Below, piece by piece: positions 8,091 to 17,053 of a stretch of DNA of 29,936 nt. Position 1 is the first letter of the stretch. Each line of letters starts with the position of its first letter. Under the pieces are notes generated by a model, which saw only the letters and a list, made by a program, of their open reading frames with translations, made no database searches and was not told the DNA's origin. The stretch covers positions 1-29,936 of the forward strand of contig JAEEXJ010000031.1 of the NCBI GenBank assembly GCA_016291475.1. Direction: 5' to 3'. This DNA comes from Lachnospiraceae bacterium. GTDB lineage: Bacteria; Bacillota_A; Clostridia; Lachnospirales; Lachnospiraceae. The position numbers were made by a program, and so were the translations under genes.

Positions 8091-10469
8091 ATGAGTAAAA
8101 AAATAGCTGACTTATACAACGATTCAAAAGCAAAGATCTGGTTTGTGATCACTATGATGTGTTCCATAACATATTTGTTATGGAGAGTGTTTTTTACCCT
8201 TCCCATCGGTTACGGAATATTTGAGATGATCGCGGGAATAGCCCTTCTTGTGGTTGAGGCTCTCGGATTTGTCGAAGCAATGGTCCATTATGTGAATATG
8301 TATAATGCCAGGGCTTATGTTAAACCTGAAGTCGATCCGAAGCTCTTCCCTCATGTTGACGTCTTCATAGCAACTTACAACGAGTCGGTTGAACTTATGG
8401 AGAAAACTCTTCTTGCATGTAAGAGAATGGAGTATCCGGATCTGAGCAAGGTTCATATATACCTTTGTGATGATGCGAGAAGACCCGAGATGAGACAGCT
8501 TGCCGAGAAGGTGGGTGTCAATTACCTGGACAGAGAAGATCACAAGGGACAGAAAGCCGGCAATCTTAATAATGCGCTTGCTCATTCATCGTCTCCGTAT
8601 ATCGTAACGTTTGATGCGGATATGCTTCCTCAGTCATGCTTTTTGATGGAGACGATCCCTTATTTTGTCGATGCGGAAATTAAGAATAAGGGAAGAAAAC
8701 CGGAGGACAGGATAAAGCTCGGATTTCTACAGAGCCCTCAGGCGTTCTATGACATGGACCTGTTTCAGTTCAATCTTCATTCCGAAAACAAGATACCGAA
8801 CGAACAGGACTATTTCTATCGTGATATAGAGGTGGCGAGAACCCGTACCAACAGCTGTATCTACGGCGGATCCAATACCGTTATCAGCAGAGAGGCACTT
8901 AATGATATCGGGGGCTTTTATACCGAAGCTATCACCGAGGACTTTGCAACAGGACTCCTTATCCAGAAAAAAGGATATGTAACTCTCGGCATAGATAAGA
9001 AACTTGCATCCGGTGTCTCCGCAAAGACTCTTCAGGATCTTATACAGCAGAGAGTCCGTTGGGCACGCGGCGTTATCTCCACAGGCCGCAAGATGCATAT
9101 CTATACATCCAGGGATCTGACATTCGGACAGAAGATCAACTATTGGGCATCCATCTGGTACTGGTATGCGCCGATAAAGAGATTTATATATATCATTTCT
9201 CCCATACTGTATGCGGCATTCGGATTCATGTTCTTTAAATGCACGCTTTGGCAGGTACTGCTCTTCTGGCTTCCGATGTACGTGTCCAGTAATATAAGCC
9301 TCAGGCATCTGAGCAACAATGTGCGTAACACCAAGTGGACATCCATTTACGAGTATGCACTGTTCCCCTACATGATCATTCCCGTCATATTGGAGACCTT
9401 CGGAATATCGCTTAAGAAATTTAAGGTTACGACAAAGGACAATCTTCAGACCAATAAATCCGATAAGCTTATCTACATGGTTCCGGTTATCATATTGATC
9501 TTCCTGTCAATAGTCGGCATCACAAGATGTATCATGATCATGTTCGCCAGCGGATCCATGGGACCTGTTGTAGTATTGTTCTGGCTTATATATAACCTTT
9601 ACAATATGATCATGTGCCTGTTCTTTGTAGACGGAAGAGAGATACAGAGAGGCTCGGAGAGGGTATATGTATCTCTTCCCGGTTATCTTCACATCGGCGA
9701 AAAAGTATATCAGTTCGTGACCAAAGATATTTCCGAAACGGGAATGGCTATCTATATGGATGATCCGATACTCATAGAGCCCCGTCCGGGTGAAGACATT
9801 TACTGTGAGATCAGCGATCGTAAATGGCACACCAAATTAAGCCCTATCGTAAAGTTTTCTCAGGAAGATACCAACAGACAAGAACTCAGATGGTTATATG
9901 CCTTCCAATTTGACGGAGTAATTGATAAAGAAGATTATGACCAGCTTCTGGCAATACTTTATGACAGAGTTCCCACGAATCCTTCCGAGATCAAAAGAAA
10001 CAACGGAATATATGACGATCTGAGCACCAATCTCGAAAAGAGAATTTCTGATGGCAGATATATGAAGAGACACTATCCCAGAATAAGGATCAATTCCATG
10101 ATCCCCGCTATTATTGACGGCAAAAAGGGAGAGGTCAGCATAGAAGATTTTAATTACCAGTACTTCTCCACAAGAGCCGGCAGACCCGGTAAAAAAATTG
10201 TCTTCCTCATCGGAGATCATAAGATACCCGTAACATATGAGGTAGCAAATCCCGTTGTAGGCCTTTTCAGGGTAAAAGATTTTGAAACCGTATATTCGGA
10301 TCAGGAAACTTCCGATGATATTATGTACAGGCTGATCGCGGTTGCGGATAAGAACAGAAGGAAAAACTCTTCCTCAAAGCTCAGGGACAGATTAAAGAGT
10401 CAGCAGAGAAAACTGGCCACCGAAGGGGCTGTTTTTAATGAAAACTTTGATGAGATGAAGCTTCTGTAG
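8091..10469 (+). CDS. Cellulose-synthase-like GT2 glycosyltransferase with PilZ domain
   Basis: A 792-residue inner-membrane processive synthase. Two N-terminal helices (about 15-65) precede a GT2 domain with DD (127-128), DAD (175-177), FLQSPQAF (212-219), TED (282-284) and QxxRW (Gln320, Arg323, Trp324), the full catalytic set of BcsA-type enzymes. Further helices run from about 350 to 512. PilZ follows: RGSER (520-524) and DISETG (546-551) match RxxxR and DxSxxG, so c-di-GMP binding is expected to switch the enzyme on. A region from about 655 to 750 looks like a second, degenerate PilZ barrel. It is the last gene of the operon. No BcsB or BcsZ homologue is encoded nearby, so the polymer may be cellulose-like but cannot be named. 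Confidence 0.9.
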   Translation: MSKKIADLYNDSKAKIWFVITMMCSITYLLWRVFFTLPIGYGIFEMIAGIALLVVEALGFVEAMVHYVNMYNARAYVKPEVDPKLFPHVDVFIATYNESVELMEKTLLACKRMEYPDLSKVHIYLCDDARRPEMRQLAEKVGVNYLDREDHKGQKAGNLNNALAHSSSPYIVTFDADMLPQSCFLMETIPYFVDAEIKNKGRKPEDRIKLGFLQSPQAFYDMDLFQFNLHSENKIPNEQDYFYRDIEVARTRTNSCIYGGSNTVISREALNDIGGFYTEAITEDFATGLLIQKKGYVTLGIDKKLASGVSAKTLQDLIQQRVRWARGVISTGRKMHIYTSRDLTFGQKINYWASIWYWYAPIKRFIYIISPILYAAFGFMFFKCTLWQVLLFWLPMYVSSNISLRHLSNNVRNTKWTSIYEYALFPYMIIPVILETFGISLKKFKVTTKDNLQTNKSDKLIYMVPVIILIFLSIVGITRCIMIMFASGSMGPVVVLFWLIYNLYNMIMCLFFVDGREIQRGSERVYVSLPGYLHIGEKVYQFVTKDISETGMAIYMDDPILIEPRPGEDIYCEISDRKWHTKLSPIVKFSQEDTNRQELRWLYAFQFDGVIDKEDYDQLLAILYDRVPTNPSEIKRNNGIYDDLSTNLEKRISDGRYMKRHYPRIRINSMIPAIIDGKKGEVSIEDFNYQYFSTRAGRPGKKIVFLIGDHKIPVTYEVANPVVGLFRVKDFETVYSDQETSDDIMYRLIAVADKNRRKNSSSKLRDRLKSQQRKLATEGAVFNENFDEMKLL

Positions 10470-10506
10470 TCCGGCATGGATCATGTGATCACTGATCGAA
10501 AAAGAA

Positions 10507-10570
10507 AACCGGCTTATGATACGACCGGGCCTGTTTCAAGGCCTTAAGTATCACAAGCCGGTTATATTTA
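10507..10570 (+). terminator. Terminator of the exopolysaccharide operon
   Basis: AACCGGCTTATGATAC (10507-10522) pairs with GTATCACAAGCCGGTT (10548-10563) with one mismatch. A small GGCC/GGCC inner stem and an AT-rich tail (ATATTTA) complete it. It begins 37 bases after the stop of the GT2 gene. The U-run is weak, so termination may be partial or the hairpin may mainly protect the mRNA 3' end. Confidence 0.7.
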
Positions 10571-10574
10571 ATTC

Positions 10575-10603
10575 TTTACAAATAAACATTCGTGGGGTAT
10601 GAT
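10575..10603 (+). promoter_or_regulatory. Promoter of the LacI-family regulator gene
   Basis: TTTACA (10575-10580) and TATGAT (10598-10603) are separated by exactly 17 bases, each one mismatch from the sigma-A consensus. Transcription would start near 10610, inside the operator described next. Confidence 0.75.
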
Positions 10604-10606
10604 TGA

Positions 10607-10618
10607 GAAAACGGTTTC
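10607..10618 (+). promoter_or_regulatory. LacI-type operator, probably autoregulatory
   Basis: GAAAACGGTTTC is a near-palindrome centred on CG (10 of 12 positions symmetric), the usual form of LacI/GalR-family operators. It lies three bases after the -10 box, over the predicted transcription start, where binding would repress. The regulator's own gene starts 34 bases later. Confidence 0.6.
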
Positions 10619-10651
10619 CAACATGTCCTATCTTGGAAGGAGGGGTATAGG

Positions 10652-11647
10652 GTGGTTACTATCAGAGATGTTGCCAAGAGAGCGGGAGTAGCCGTCTCGA
10701 CTGTTTCCAAAGTCATCAATAATTATCCCAGTGTTTCTGAGGATACCATAGCAAGGGTAAATGAAGCTATCGAAGAGCTTCACTTTATTCCCAATTCGGT
10801 CGCGGCTTCCCTCTCATCCAAACAATCGGGAAGAGTCTGCGTACTGACAGATCCGGACGGACAGACGCTTGCTTCGTCGGAGATCATGATGCAGTACATT
10901 ATGGGCGCCGTGAAAGCGGGCAATGAAGCAAGGCTTGATGTGGTCCCTTTATTTTTCAGCATGTTTGCCGGAATGACGGCTGCAGAGATCGAGCACAGAT
11001 TAGAGGCACAGAATATCAGAAGCCTCATCGTATGCGGTCTTGACCGTGATATGAAGGAACTTACCGAGGTTATCGAAAGCGAAAAGTTCAAATCCGTCGT
11101 TGTCGATATGCCTCTTCAGGGTGACAACATATCGAATATCGGTGTGGATCATGCACAGGCACAGAAAGATATCCTGCGTAAGACTATTACCGAAAACACC
11201 GGTCCGAGTGACAGCGTGCTTTATATATCGGGAAGAACAAACAGCTATGTTACTGAGGAGAGGATCCGCGGTGCTCGCGAACTGTCCGAAGAACTCGGCT
11301 TTGATCTTACCGTTAAGAACGGAGCTTTCAGCGAAAAGAATGCACGCGAGCTTACCATGAAGTACGGAAGAGATAAGGACATCATCGCATGCGGATCCGA
11401 TCTTATGGCGATCGGTGCCATGAAGGCACTTACCGATATGAATGTATTCCATCCTGTCTGCGGTTTTGACGGTATCACTCTTATGGGATATGCCGGCAAA
11501 AACATGGTAACCGTAAAACAGGATTTCAAAGAGATCGGTGAAGAAGCACTCAGAGAGTGTTGCAGACTCATGAGCGGAGAAAAGGGCAGATCCATCAGGA
11601 TGCCTTATTCCCTCTTACAGGTCAGATACGAAGACGTATTGGTGTAA
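10652..11647 (+). CDS. LacI/GalR-family transcriptional regulator
   Basis: A 331-residue protein starting at GTG, preceded by AAGGAGGGG. Residues 2-24 form the LacI helix-turn-helix (TIRDVAKRAGVAVSTVSKVI), followed by the hinge (IPNSVAASLSSKQSG) and a periplasmic-binding-protein-like sensor domain to the end. The sensor has the usual CGSDLMAIGAMKAL and VCGFDGITLMGY segments. Glycogen phosphorylase follows after 59 bases without a clear terminator, so the regulator probably controls carbohydrate storage or use and is co-transcribed with that gene. The effector sugar cannot be read from sequence. Confidence 0.9.
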   Translation: MVTIRDVAKRAGVAVSTVSKVINNYPSVSEDTIARVNEAIEELHFIPNSVAASLSSKQSGRVCVLTDPDGQTLASSEIMMQYIMGAVKAGNEARLDVVPLFFSMFAGMTAAEIEHRLEAQNIRSLIVCGLDRDMKELTEVIESEKFKSVVVDMPLQGDNISNIGVDHAQAQKDILRKTITENTGPSDSVLYISGRTNSYVTEERIRGARELSEELGFDLTVKNGAFSEKNARELTMKYGRDKDIIACGSDLMAIGAMKALTDMNVFHPVCGFDGITLMGYAGKNMVTVKQDFKEIGEEALRECCRLMSGEKGRSIRMPYSLLQVRYEDVLV

Positions 11648-11706
11648 CAGGTTAATCTGCGGCTTTTGAACCGCACCGAGATCATGGGAAGGAGAATGAA
11701 AGGGAA

Positions 11707-14016
11707 ATGGAGAGCAATCGTAATCTGGGCAGAGACGTGATCATAATGAATCTCGAAGAACAGCTTGGACAGATAACTCAGAAAGAGTACGGCAAGCAGA
11801 TATCGGACTGTAGCGACAAAGAACTTTATTATTCCATCCTTGCATTGGTCAAGACTTTAATGGATGTATCGATGCCCATATCGGGGGAGAAGAAGGTTTA
11901 TTATATTTCGATGGAATTTCTCATCGGAAAACTTCTTTCCAATAACCTGATCAACTTAGGCATTTACGGAAAACTGTCCGAGATCCTGGAAAAGAACGGA
12001 AAGAGCCTCGGTGCCATTGAAGAGATCGAACCCGAACCTTCACTTGGTAACGGAGGTCTCGGAAGACTTGCTGCATGTTTCCTTGATTCCATAGCTACTC
12101 TGGGACTTCCCGGAGACGGAATCGGACTTAATTACCACTTCGGTCTTTTCAAGCAGGTCTTTAAAAAGAATGCTCAGACCGCAGAGAAGAACGACTGGAT
12201 TGAGGAGCAGAGCTGGCTCAGAAAGACCAAGACTTCTTTCAAGGTTAAGTATGCGGACTTCGAAGTCGTATCCAAAATGTATGACATAGATGTCATCGGA
12301 TATGAGAACGGAGTAAACAAGCTTCATCTTTTTGATGTTGAATCCGTTGACGAATCCATCGTTGGGAAGGGAATCGACTTCGATAAGAAGGCTGTTAAGA
12401 AGAATCTCACTCTTTTCCTGTATCCCGATGATTCCGATAAAGACGGAAATCTCCTCAGAATATATCAGGAGTATTTCATGTGCGCTAATGCCGCAAGACT
12501 TATCATGAAGGATATGGCGGATAAGAAGTTCGATCTTCATGAACTTTCGAAGCATGCAGCGATCCAGATAAACGATACTCACCCTACGCTTGTCATTCCC
12601 GAGCTCATCAGACTTCTCGTAGAAGAAGAGCATTTCGGAATGGATGAAGCGATCAAGGAAGTATCCGCATCCTGCGCGTACACCAACCACACCATCCTTG
12701 CGGAAGCACTTGAAAAGTGGCCTCTTGATTACCTGAAGCAGGTGGTTCCTCATCTTATTCCCTATATCAAGGAGCTTGATAAGAGGGCTAAGGCAAAGTA
12801 CAAGGATCCCAAGGTTGCCATCATCGATAAGGATGATAAGGTACACATGGCTCATATCGATATCCATTACGGACATTCGATCAACGGTGTTGCTGCCATC
12901 CATACCGAGATACTTAAAAATACCGAGCTCAATCACTTCTACAAGATCTATCCCGAGAAGTTCAACAATAAGACCAACGGCATCACTTTCAGAAGATGGC
13001 TCATTTCCTGCAACAAAGAACTTGCCGGTTTCCTATCCGAGACCATCGGGGACGGATATACCAGAAATGCGGAAGATCTTGAAAAGCTTCTTGAGTTCAA
13101 AGATAACGACAGGGTTCTGGCCGCCATTGACAATATCAAGAAGATCAAGAAGCAGCAGCTTGCAGACTATGTAAAGGAAAAAGAAGGCGTAGAGCTCGAT
13201 GTAAACTCCATCTTCGACATTCAGTCAAAGAGACTTCACGAGTACAAGCGTCAGCAGATGAATGCTCTTTACATCATTCATAAATACCTGGAGATCAAGG
13301 CGGGTAAGAAACCCGCAAGACCCATTACCTTTATGTTCGGTGCAAAGGCAGCTCCCGCTTATGTGATCGCTCAGGATATCATTCACCTGATCCTCTGCCT
13401 GCAGGAACTCATTAATAACGATCCCGAGGTCAGCCCTTACATCAAGGTTCTTATGGTGGAGAACTACAATGTAAGCTATGCCGAGAAGATGATCCCCGCA
13501 TGCGATATCTCCGAGCAGATCTCCCTTGCTTCCAAGGAAGCTTCCGGAACCGGTAATATGAAGTTCATGTTAAACGGCGCCGTAACCTTAGGGACCGCGG
13601 ACGGAGCAAATGTCGAGATAGCGGAGCTTGTGGGAAAAGAAAACATCTTTGAATTCGGTCTGAAATCCGATCAGGTCATCGCTCATTACGAGAAAGCCGA
13701 TTATGTATCTAAGGATTATTATAAGAAGAGCAAGACTATCAAAGAGGCTGTGGATTTTATAACCGGTCCCAAGCTTCTTAAGATCGGCGACAAGGAGAGA
13801 CTTGAGAGACTTTCCAAGGAACTCCTTAATAAGGACTGGTTCATGACCCTGATCGATCTTGAGGACTATATCAAGGTTAAGGATGAGGCGTTTGCCGCAT
13901 ACGAAGACAGGGAAAGATGGGTTAAGATGTGTCTTGTGAATATTGCCAAGGCCGGATTCTTCTCTTCGGACAGAACCATCAAGCAGTACAATGATGATAT
14001 CTGGCATCTTACCTGA
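11707..14016 (+). CDS. glgP: Glycogen/maltodextrin phosphorylase
   Basis: A 769-residue GT35 enzyme that releases glucose-1-phosphate from alpha-1,4-glucan using phosphate and pyridoxal phosphate. Clear signatures are [16 protein letters not shown] in the N-terminal half, [31 protein letters not shown], and the cofactor site [15 protein letters not shown], whose Lys619 should carry PLP. It is somewhat shorter than the roughly 800-840 residues of many bacterial homologues but has all core motifs. The start is uncertain: the ATG at 11707 has only AAGGG close by, another in-frame ATG lies at 11746, and the best ribosome site (GGAAGGAGA) serves an out-of-frame 14-codon ORF at 11696-11740. Expression is probably tied to the upstream LacI-type regulator. 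Confidence 0.95.
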   Translation: MESNRNLGRDVIIMNLEEQLGQITQKEYGKQISDCSDKELYYSILALVKTLMDVSMPISGEKKVYYISMEFLIGKLLSNNLINLGIYGKLSEILEKNGKSLGAIEEIEPEPSLGNGGLGRLAACFLDSIATLGLPGDGIGLNYHFGLFKQVFKKNAQTAEKNDWIEEQSWLRKTKTSFKVKYADFEVVSKMYDIDVIGYENGVNKLHLFDVESVDESIVGKGIDFDKKAVKKNLTLFLYPDDSDKDGNLLRIYQEYFMCANAARLIMKDMADKKFDLHELSKHAAIQINDTHPTLVIPELIRLLVEEEHFGMDEAIKEVSASCAYTNHTILAEALEKWPLDYLKQVVPHLIPYIKELDKRAKAKYKDPKVAIIDKDDKVHMAHIDIHYGHSINGVAAIHTEILKNTELNHFYKIYPEKFNNKTNGITFRRWLISCNKELAGFLSETIGDGYTRNAEDLEKLLEFKDNDRVLAAIDNIKKIKKQQLADYVKEKEGVELDVNSIFDIQSKRLHEYKRQQMNALYIIHKYLEIKAGKKPARPITFMFGAKAAPAYVIAQDIIHLILCLQELINNDPEVSPYIKVLMVENYNVSYAEKMIPACDISEQISLASKEASGTGNMKFMLNGAVTLGTADGANVEIAELVGKENIFEFGLKSDQVIAHYEKADYVSKDYYKKSKTIKEAVDFITGPKLLKIGDKERLERLSKELLNKDWFMTLIDLEDYIKVKDEAFAAYEDRERWVKMCLVNIAKAGFFSSDRTIKQYNDDIWHLT

Positions 14017-14106
14017 TCCGAAAAGCCCGCAATAATAGGCGTTATAAAGGTTGAATGTGTTATTTTAAATGATGAACCACAATATATTGAGGTTTACATA
14101 ACTGAC

Positions 14107-14134
14107 AAAGACACGGCTCCGGCCGTGTCTTTTA
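14107..14134 (+). terminator. Rho-independent terminator after glgP
   Basis: Perfect 11-bp stem, AAAGACACGGC (14107-14117) with GCCGTGTCTTT (14122-14132), and a 4-base loop. The stem ends in a T-run. It closes the lacI-glgP unit 90 bases after the stop. Confidence 0.9.
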
Positions 14135-14233
14135 TTGCATTCTTCGTAAAGAATCCAGTATTTTCAAGGGTTTGCGGGCTCTATTGAACAATTTTCACAA
14201 AAATTTAATTAATCATTCTTAAATTATTATTGT

Positions 14234-14249
14234 CCACAATATCTTGACG
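14234..14249 (+). promoter_or_regulatory. NrdR box 1 (upstream)
   Basis: CCACAATATCTTGACG resembles the NrdR-box consensus (ACACWATATNTWGTGT type) mainly in its left half. It covers the -35 element TTGACG of the nrdD promoter. A second, better box lies 33 bases downstream. Confidence 0.55.
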
Positions 14250-14273
14250 AAATATAAAAAGCGGGAATACAAT
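14244..14273 (+). promoter_or_regulatory. nrdD promoter
   Basis: TTGACG (14244-14249) and TACAAT (14268-14273) with an 18-base spacer, about 90 bases before the nrdD start. Both elements are overlapped by NrdR-like boxes. Upstream, 14135-14233 is AT-rich DNA in which I see no gene. Confidence 0.7.
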
Positions 14274-14282
14274 ATGTAGTGC
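14267..14282 (+). promoter_or_regulatory. NrdR box 2 (downstream)
   Basis: ATACAATATGTAGTGC is a close match to the NrdR-box consensus and covers the -10 element. NrdR, an ATP-cone repressor that senses dATP/ATP, usually binds paired boxes about three helical turns apart upstream of ribonucleotide reductase genes. Confidence 0.7.
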
Positions 14283-14363
14283 ACGGCCACAGGAATTTAT
14301 ACCATATATTCCGTAATTTTGGGGCTGAAAATATAAAAAAACGTTCAAATCAGGGGAGTTTAC

Positions 14364-16535
14364 ATGAAAATCATTAAGAGAAGCGGAACAGAGGTGCCTT
14401 TCGACATAGAAAAAATCGCCGCCGCAGTCAGAAAGGCCAATGAAAGCGTAATCGAGACTGAGAGGATGACCGACAAGCAGATGGAGGTCATTTCAGACAA
14501 TATGCTTACCCAGTGTTCCAGGATTCCCAGATCTCTTTCCGTTGAGGAAATCCAGGATATGGTTGAGAATGAGATCATGAATCAGAGGGCTTTTGCGGTA
14601 GCCCGCTCTTATATTACCTACAGATACAAGAGACAGCTTGTCCGTAAGTCCAATTCCACGGACGAGCAGATCCTGTCCCTCATCGAGTGCAACAACGAAG
14701 AGGTTAAGCAGGAGAATTCCAATAAGAATCCCACCGTCAACAGCGTTCAGCGTGACTACATGGCAGGTGAGGTAAGTAAGGATATCACCAAGAGATTCCT
14801 TCTTGATGAAGATATTGTAGCAGCTCACGAAGCAGGCCTCATTCATTTCCACGATGCGGATTATTTTGCGCAGCACATGCACAACTGCTGTCTCGTAAAC
14901 CTTCAGGACATGCTCCAGAACGGTACCGTCATCAGCGAGACCATGATCGAGAAGCCTCACTCTTTCTCTACCGCTTGTAATGTAGCTACTCAGGCAATCG
15001 CTCAGATTGCATCTTCACAGTACGGCGGACAGAGCATTTCTCTTTCTCATCTGGCTCCTTTCGTACAGATCAGCCGTGAGAAATTCAGAGCGACCGTAAA
15101 GCAGGAAATGGAAGATGCCGGAATCAATGTAACCGAGGAAGAGATCAACAAGGTTGCGGAGATGAGAGTCCTTGATGAGATCAAGGCAGGTGTACAGACC
15201 ATCCAGTATCAGGTCATCACCCTCATGACCACCAACGGTCAGGCTCCTTTCATTACCGTATTTATGTATCTTGATGAAGTTCCCGAAGGACAGACAAGGG
15301 ATGACCTTGCCATTGTTATCGAGGAAATGCTCAAGCAGCGTATCAAGGGCGTTAAGAATGAGAAGGGTGTTTATATCACTCCCGCATTCCCCAAGCTTAT
15401 CTATGTTCTTGACGAAGACAATGTTACCAAGGACAGCAAATATTATTATCTGACCGAGCTTGCCGCTAAGTGTACCGCAAAGCGTATGGTTCCCGATTAC
15501 ATCTCCGCAAAGGTCATGAAGGAACTCAAGGGCGGCAATGTATATACCTGCATGGGATGCAGAAGCTTCCTTACCTACGAGCCCGGAGTTCAGAATGTTG
15601 ACGGAAGTCCTAAGTTCTACGGAAGATTCAATCAGGGTGTCGTAACTCTTAACCTTGTCGATATCGCATGCTCTTCCGGCGGAGACATGGACAAGTTCTG
15701 GAACATCTTCGATGAGAGACTTGAGCTTTGCCACAGAGCGCTCATGGCAAGACATAACAGACTTAAGGGAACTCTTTCCGATGTGGCTCCCATCCTCTGG
15801 CAGTACGGTGCACTTGCAAGACTTCAGAAGGGTGAGAAGATTGACAAGCTCCTTTACGACGGATATTCAACCATATCCCTGGGATATGCGGGACTTTGTG
15901 AGTGTACCAGATATATGACAGGCAAGTCACATACCGATCCCACCGCAACTCCTTTCGCACTTGAGGTAATGCAGAAATTAAACGATGCATGTAAGAAGTG
16001 GAGAGGCGAATCCAATATCGCATTCTCACTTTACGGAACTCCTCTCGAGTCCACTACCTACAAGTTCTCGAAATGCCTCCAGAAGCGTTTCGGAATCATC
16101 CCCGGAGTTACCGATAAGAGCTATATCACCAACTCCTATCACGTACATGTTACCGAGAAGATCGATGCATTCGAGAAGCTTAAGTTTGAATCTCAGTTCC
16201 AGGCACTTTCACCCGGAGGCGCTATCAGCTATGTAGAGGTTCCCAATCTTCAGGACAACATCGATGCGGTTATTTCCGTAATGCAGTACATCTATGAAAA
16301 CATCATGTACGCAGAACTCAATACCAAGAGCGATTACTGCCAGGTATGCGGATATAACGGTGAGATCAAGATCGTTAACGATAAAGACGGAAAGCTCATC
16401 TGGGAATGCCCCAACTGCGGAAACCGTGATCAGAACAAGATGAACGTAGCGCGCAGAACCTGCGGATACATCGGAACACAGTTCTGGAATCAGGGCAGAA
16501 CTCAGGAGATCAAAGAAAGAGTTCTTCATCTGTAA
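14364..16535 (+). CDS. nrdD: Anaerobic (class III) ribonucleoside-triphosphate reductase
   Basis: A 723-residue enzyme that makes deoxyribonucleotides from ribonucleoside triphosphates without oxygen. An ATP-cone allosteric domain opens the protein (IKRSGTEVPFDIEKI, residues about 1-95). The catalytic barrel has MHNCCLVN with Cys175/Cys176, and CMGCRSFL later. The C-terminus has two zinc-binding pairs (Cys659/Cys662 and Cys682/Cys685) and the glycyl-radical motif RTCGYIG with Gly701. The ribosome site is AGGGGAG before the ATG. The activating radical-SAM protein NrdG is often encoded next to nrdD but is absent here; a convergent terminator follows immediately, so nrdG must lie elsewhere. Regulation by NrdR is indicated by the paired boxes in the promoter. 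Confidence 0.97.
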   Translation: MKIIKRSGTEVPFDIEKIAAAVRKANESVIETERMTDKQMEVISDNMLTQCSRIPRSLSVEEIQDMVENEIMNQRAFAVARSYITYRYKRQLVRKSNSTDEQILSLIECNNEEVKQENSNKNPTVNSVQRDYMAGEVSKDITKRFLLDEDIVAAHEAGLIHFHDADYFAQHMHNCCLVNLQDMLQNGTVISETMIEKPHSFSTACNVATQAIAQIASSQYGGQSISLSHLAPFVQISREKFRATVKQEMEDAGINVTEEEINKVAEMRVLDEIKAGVQTIQYQVITLMTTNGQAPFITVFMYLDEVPEGQTRDDLAIVIEEMLKQRIKGVKNEKGVYITPAFPKLIYVLDEDNVTKDSKYYYLTELAAKCTAKRMVPDYISAKVMKELKGGNVYTCMGCRSFLTYEPGVQNVDGSPKFYGRFNQGVVTLNLVDIACSSGGDMDKFWNIFDERLELCHRALMARHNRLKGTLSDVAPILWQYGALARLQKGEKIDKLLYDGYSTISLGYAGLCECTRYMTGKSHTDPTATPFALEVMQKLNDACKKWRGESNIAFSLYGTPLESTTYKFSKCLQKRFGIIPGVTDKSYITNSYHVHVTEKIDAFEKLKFESQFQALSPGGAISYVEVPNLQDNIDAVISVMQYIYENIMYAELNTKSDYCQVCGYNGEIKIVNDKDGKLIWECPNCGNRDQNKMNVARRTCGYIGTQFWNQGRTQEIKERVLHL

Positions 16536-16555
16536 TATAATAAATACTAATAAAC

Positions 16556-16587
16556 AAAGACGGGAAGATCGATATCTTCCCGTCTTT
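16556..16587 (+). terminator. Bidirectional terminator between nrdD and the convergent gene
   Basis: Perfect 14-bp stem AAAGACGGGAAGAT (16556-16569) and ATCTTCCCGTCTTT (16574-16587) with loop CGAT. A-rich sequence on one side and T-rich on the other allow it to work for nrdD and for the minus-strand gene ending at 16595. Confidence 0.9.
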
Positions 16588-16594
16588 AATATTC

Positions 16595-17020
16595 TTAACT
16601 GTGCCTTTCGATAAACAAAAGGACAAGATCAATCCAGAAGAAAAACGGATATAACACAATAAGTGCTATGGCATCAAAGATTGCGGTGCTGCCTCCGAAC
16701 TTGTCTCCGAGAAAACTTACAAGCCATACCCATCCGAATATTCCCGCAAGACCGGCAACTATCTTCATTACGAACGGTATCGGTAATCCGTCGATAAAGA
16801 GGACAAAGTGTTGATTGGTGAAGCAGTAGATAAATATGGTTATGGCTGTATAGATCATGCCTGCAAGCGCAGCGCCCGCTCCTACTGCTCCGAGAAAAGT
16901 ATAGAATGCACCGTGCCCTTCGAATGCTTTTGCAAAAGTATCGCCGAATTTATAAAGGATCGCTATCGCTGCTCCGATAGAGAAAATCAGCTTTAATATT
17001 ATCTTCCAAAGTCTGCTCAT
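16595..17020 (-). CDS. Small multi-pass membrane protein of unknown function
   Basis: A 141-residue protein read on the minus strand, with ribosome site GGAGGG six bases before its ATG. It has four hydrophobic segments (about 8-24, 38-66, 72-105 with a Gly/Trp-rich FGWVWLVSFLG, and 114-136). It has few charged residues. I recognise no family. It has its own promoter (17054-17082) and shares a terminator with nrdD, so it is a single-gene transcript. Confidence 0.7.
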   Translation of the reverse strand: MSRLWKIILKLIFSIGAAIAILYKFGDTFAKAFEGHGAFYTFLGAVGAGAALAGMIYTAITIFIYCFTNQHFVLFIDGLPIPFVMKIVAGLAGIFGWVWLVSFLGDKFGGSTAIFDAIALIVLYPFFFWIDLVLLFIERHS

Positions 17021-17053
17021 AAATCCCTCCGCGTAAGAAAAAAATCTTTTTTC

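Noticed and set aside
12040..12936. Minus-strand open frame of 298 codons opposite glgP
   Set aside because: Composition is that of an antisense shadow of a conserved enzyme gene, with no motif or ribosome site.
14107..14363. A hidden gene in the 347-base gap before nrdD
   Set aside because: Neither strand has a frame with start, ribosome site and reasonable length; the gap is explained by the glgP terminator, the nrdD promoter and leader.
15015..15755. Minus-strand open frame of 246 codons opposite nrdD
   Set aside because: Antisense shadow; no domain, no promoter or ribosome site.
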